Source: Sinomonas sp. ASV486 (GTDB lineage: Bacteria; Actinomycetota; Actinomycetes; Actinomycetales; Micrococcaceae). Taken from it: a stretch of 64,000 nucleotides of DNA. Position numbers and translations under genes: made by a program. This document shows positions 63,926 to 64,000 of the stretch, piece after piece. Each line of letters opens with the position of its first letter. Within the stretch, counting starts at the first letter, position 1. The stretch lies in contig NZ_JAVFJK010000008.1 in NCBI RefSeq assembly GCF_030908215.1, forward strand, positions 45,668-109,667, given 5' to 3'. The notes under the pieces were generated by a model. That model made no database searches, was not told where the DNA came from, and saw only the letters and a program-made list of their open reading frames with translations.

Positions 63926-63998
63926 GGACGCCGGAGGGGGGGGGGGGGGGGGGGGGGGCGCCCCCCCCCCCCCCCCCCCCGCCCCCCCCCAGGCGTCC
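63926..63998. other. G23/C20-C9 homopolymer hairpin at window end
   Basis: GGACGCC (63926-63932), then 23 G (63936-63958), then CG, 20 C (63961-63980), G, 9 C and AGGCGTCC. Flanking GGACGCC and GGCGTCC are perfect complements. It lies 9 nt past the last stop, where a terminator is expected, but homopolymers this long suggest poly-G sequencing or assembly error. The base count should not be trusted. Confidence 0.7.
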
Positions 63999-64000
63999 CC

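Overview
The window is 64 kb of very GC-rich chromosome from an actinobacterium, most likely a Micrococcaceae member of the Arthrobacter/Sinomonas type. This rests on base composition, GTG starts, an AdnAB-type resection pair, UvrD2, a DUF3107 protein, and a complete coproporphyrin-dependent heme cluster with HemQ. No prophage, insertion sequence, CRISPR array or plasmid gene was found. The content is housekeeping and nutrient uptake, so the unusual material is in small repeats, translated repeats and promoter architecture.

Layout. 1-2.3 kb: CtaG-like protein (cut by the left edge), a cysteine-free MetE-like protein and chorismate mutase. 2.4-8.1 kb: a dipeptide/oligopeptide ABC transporter (binding lipoprotein, two permeases, fused ATPase). 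8.3-15.8 kb: secreted phosphoesterase, MnmA, ferredoxin-reductase-like flavoprotein, cysteine desulfurase, SufR-like regulator divergent from a DoxX protein, lipid kinase. 15.9-25.5 kb: J-domain protein, TrmL, EtfBA with a PIG-L deacetylase, HtrA-like protease, TPM protein, PspA, initiator tRNA. 25.6-31.9 kb: UPF0182 membrane protein, PDZ/Lon-like protease, zincin_2 protein, small conserved protein. 31.9-45.1 kb: a nucleic-acid maintenance block (YgjP-type metallopeptidase, UvrD2, NudC; then alkyltransferase-like protein, AdnA, AdnB, and a DEDDh exonuclease divergent from them). 45.4-49.2 kb: polar amino-acid ABC transporter and an Lrp/LysE pair. 49.4-61.2 kb: heme genes hemL, a luciferase-like oxidoreductase, hemB, hemD, hemC, hemH, hemQ, cgoX, hemE on the minus strand, with hemA divergent. 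61.3-63.9 kb: MoeZ, TetR regulator, DUF3107 protein, small membrane protein.

How the genes work together. The heme genes form one pathway from glutamyl-tRNA to heme by the coproporphyrin route, mostly with overlapping or near-touching genes. AdnAB, UvrD2, the alkyltransferase-like protein and the exonuclease suggest a DNA repair neighbourhood. Cysteine desulfurase and MnmA are sulfur donor and user for tRNA 2-thiouridine.

Three patterns cut across genes. (1) A family of 21-bp tandem repeats with core GCGGGGTCA/TGACCCCGC occurs at five gene boundaries. One array supplies the stop codon of the peptide-transporter ATPase. Another is read in frame as residues 2-50 of HemD. (2) At least fifteen genes have a -10-like TANNNT box 6-7 nt (once 9 nt) before the start codon, implying leaderless transcripts. 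(3) Several terminator hairpins share an ACGACGGC stem. The window ends in a G23/C20 hairpin that may be genuine or an assembly artefact.
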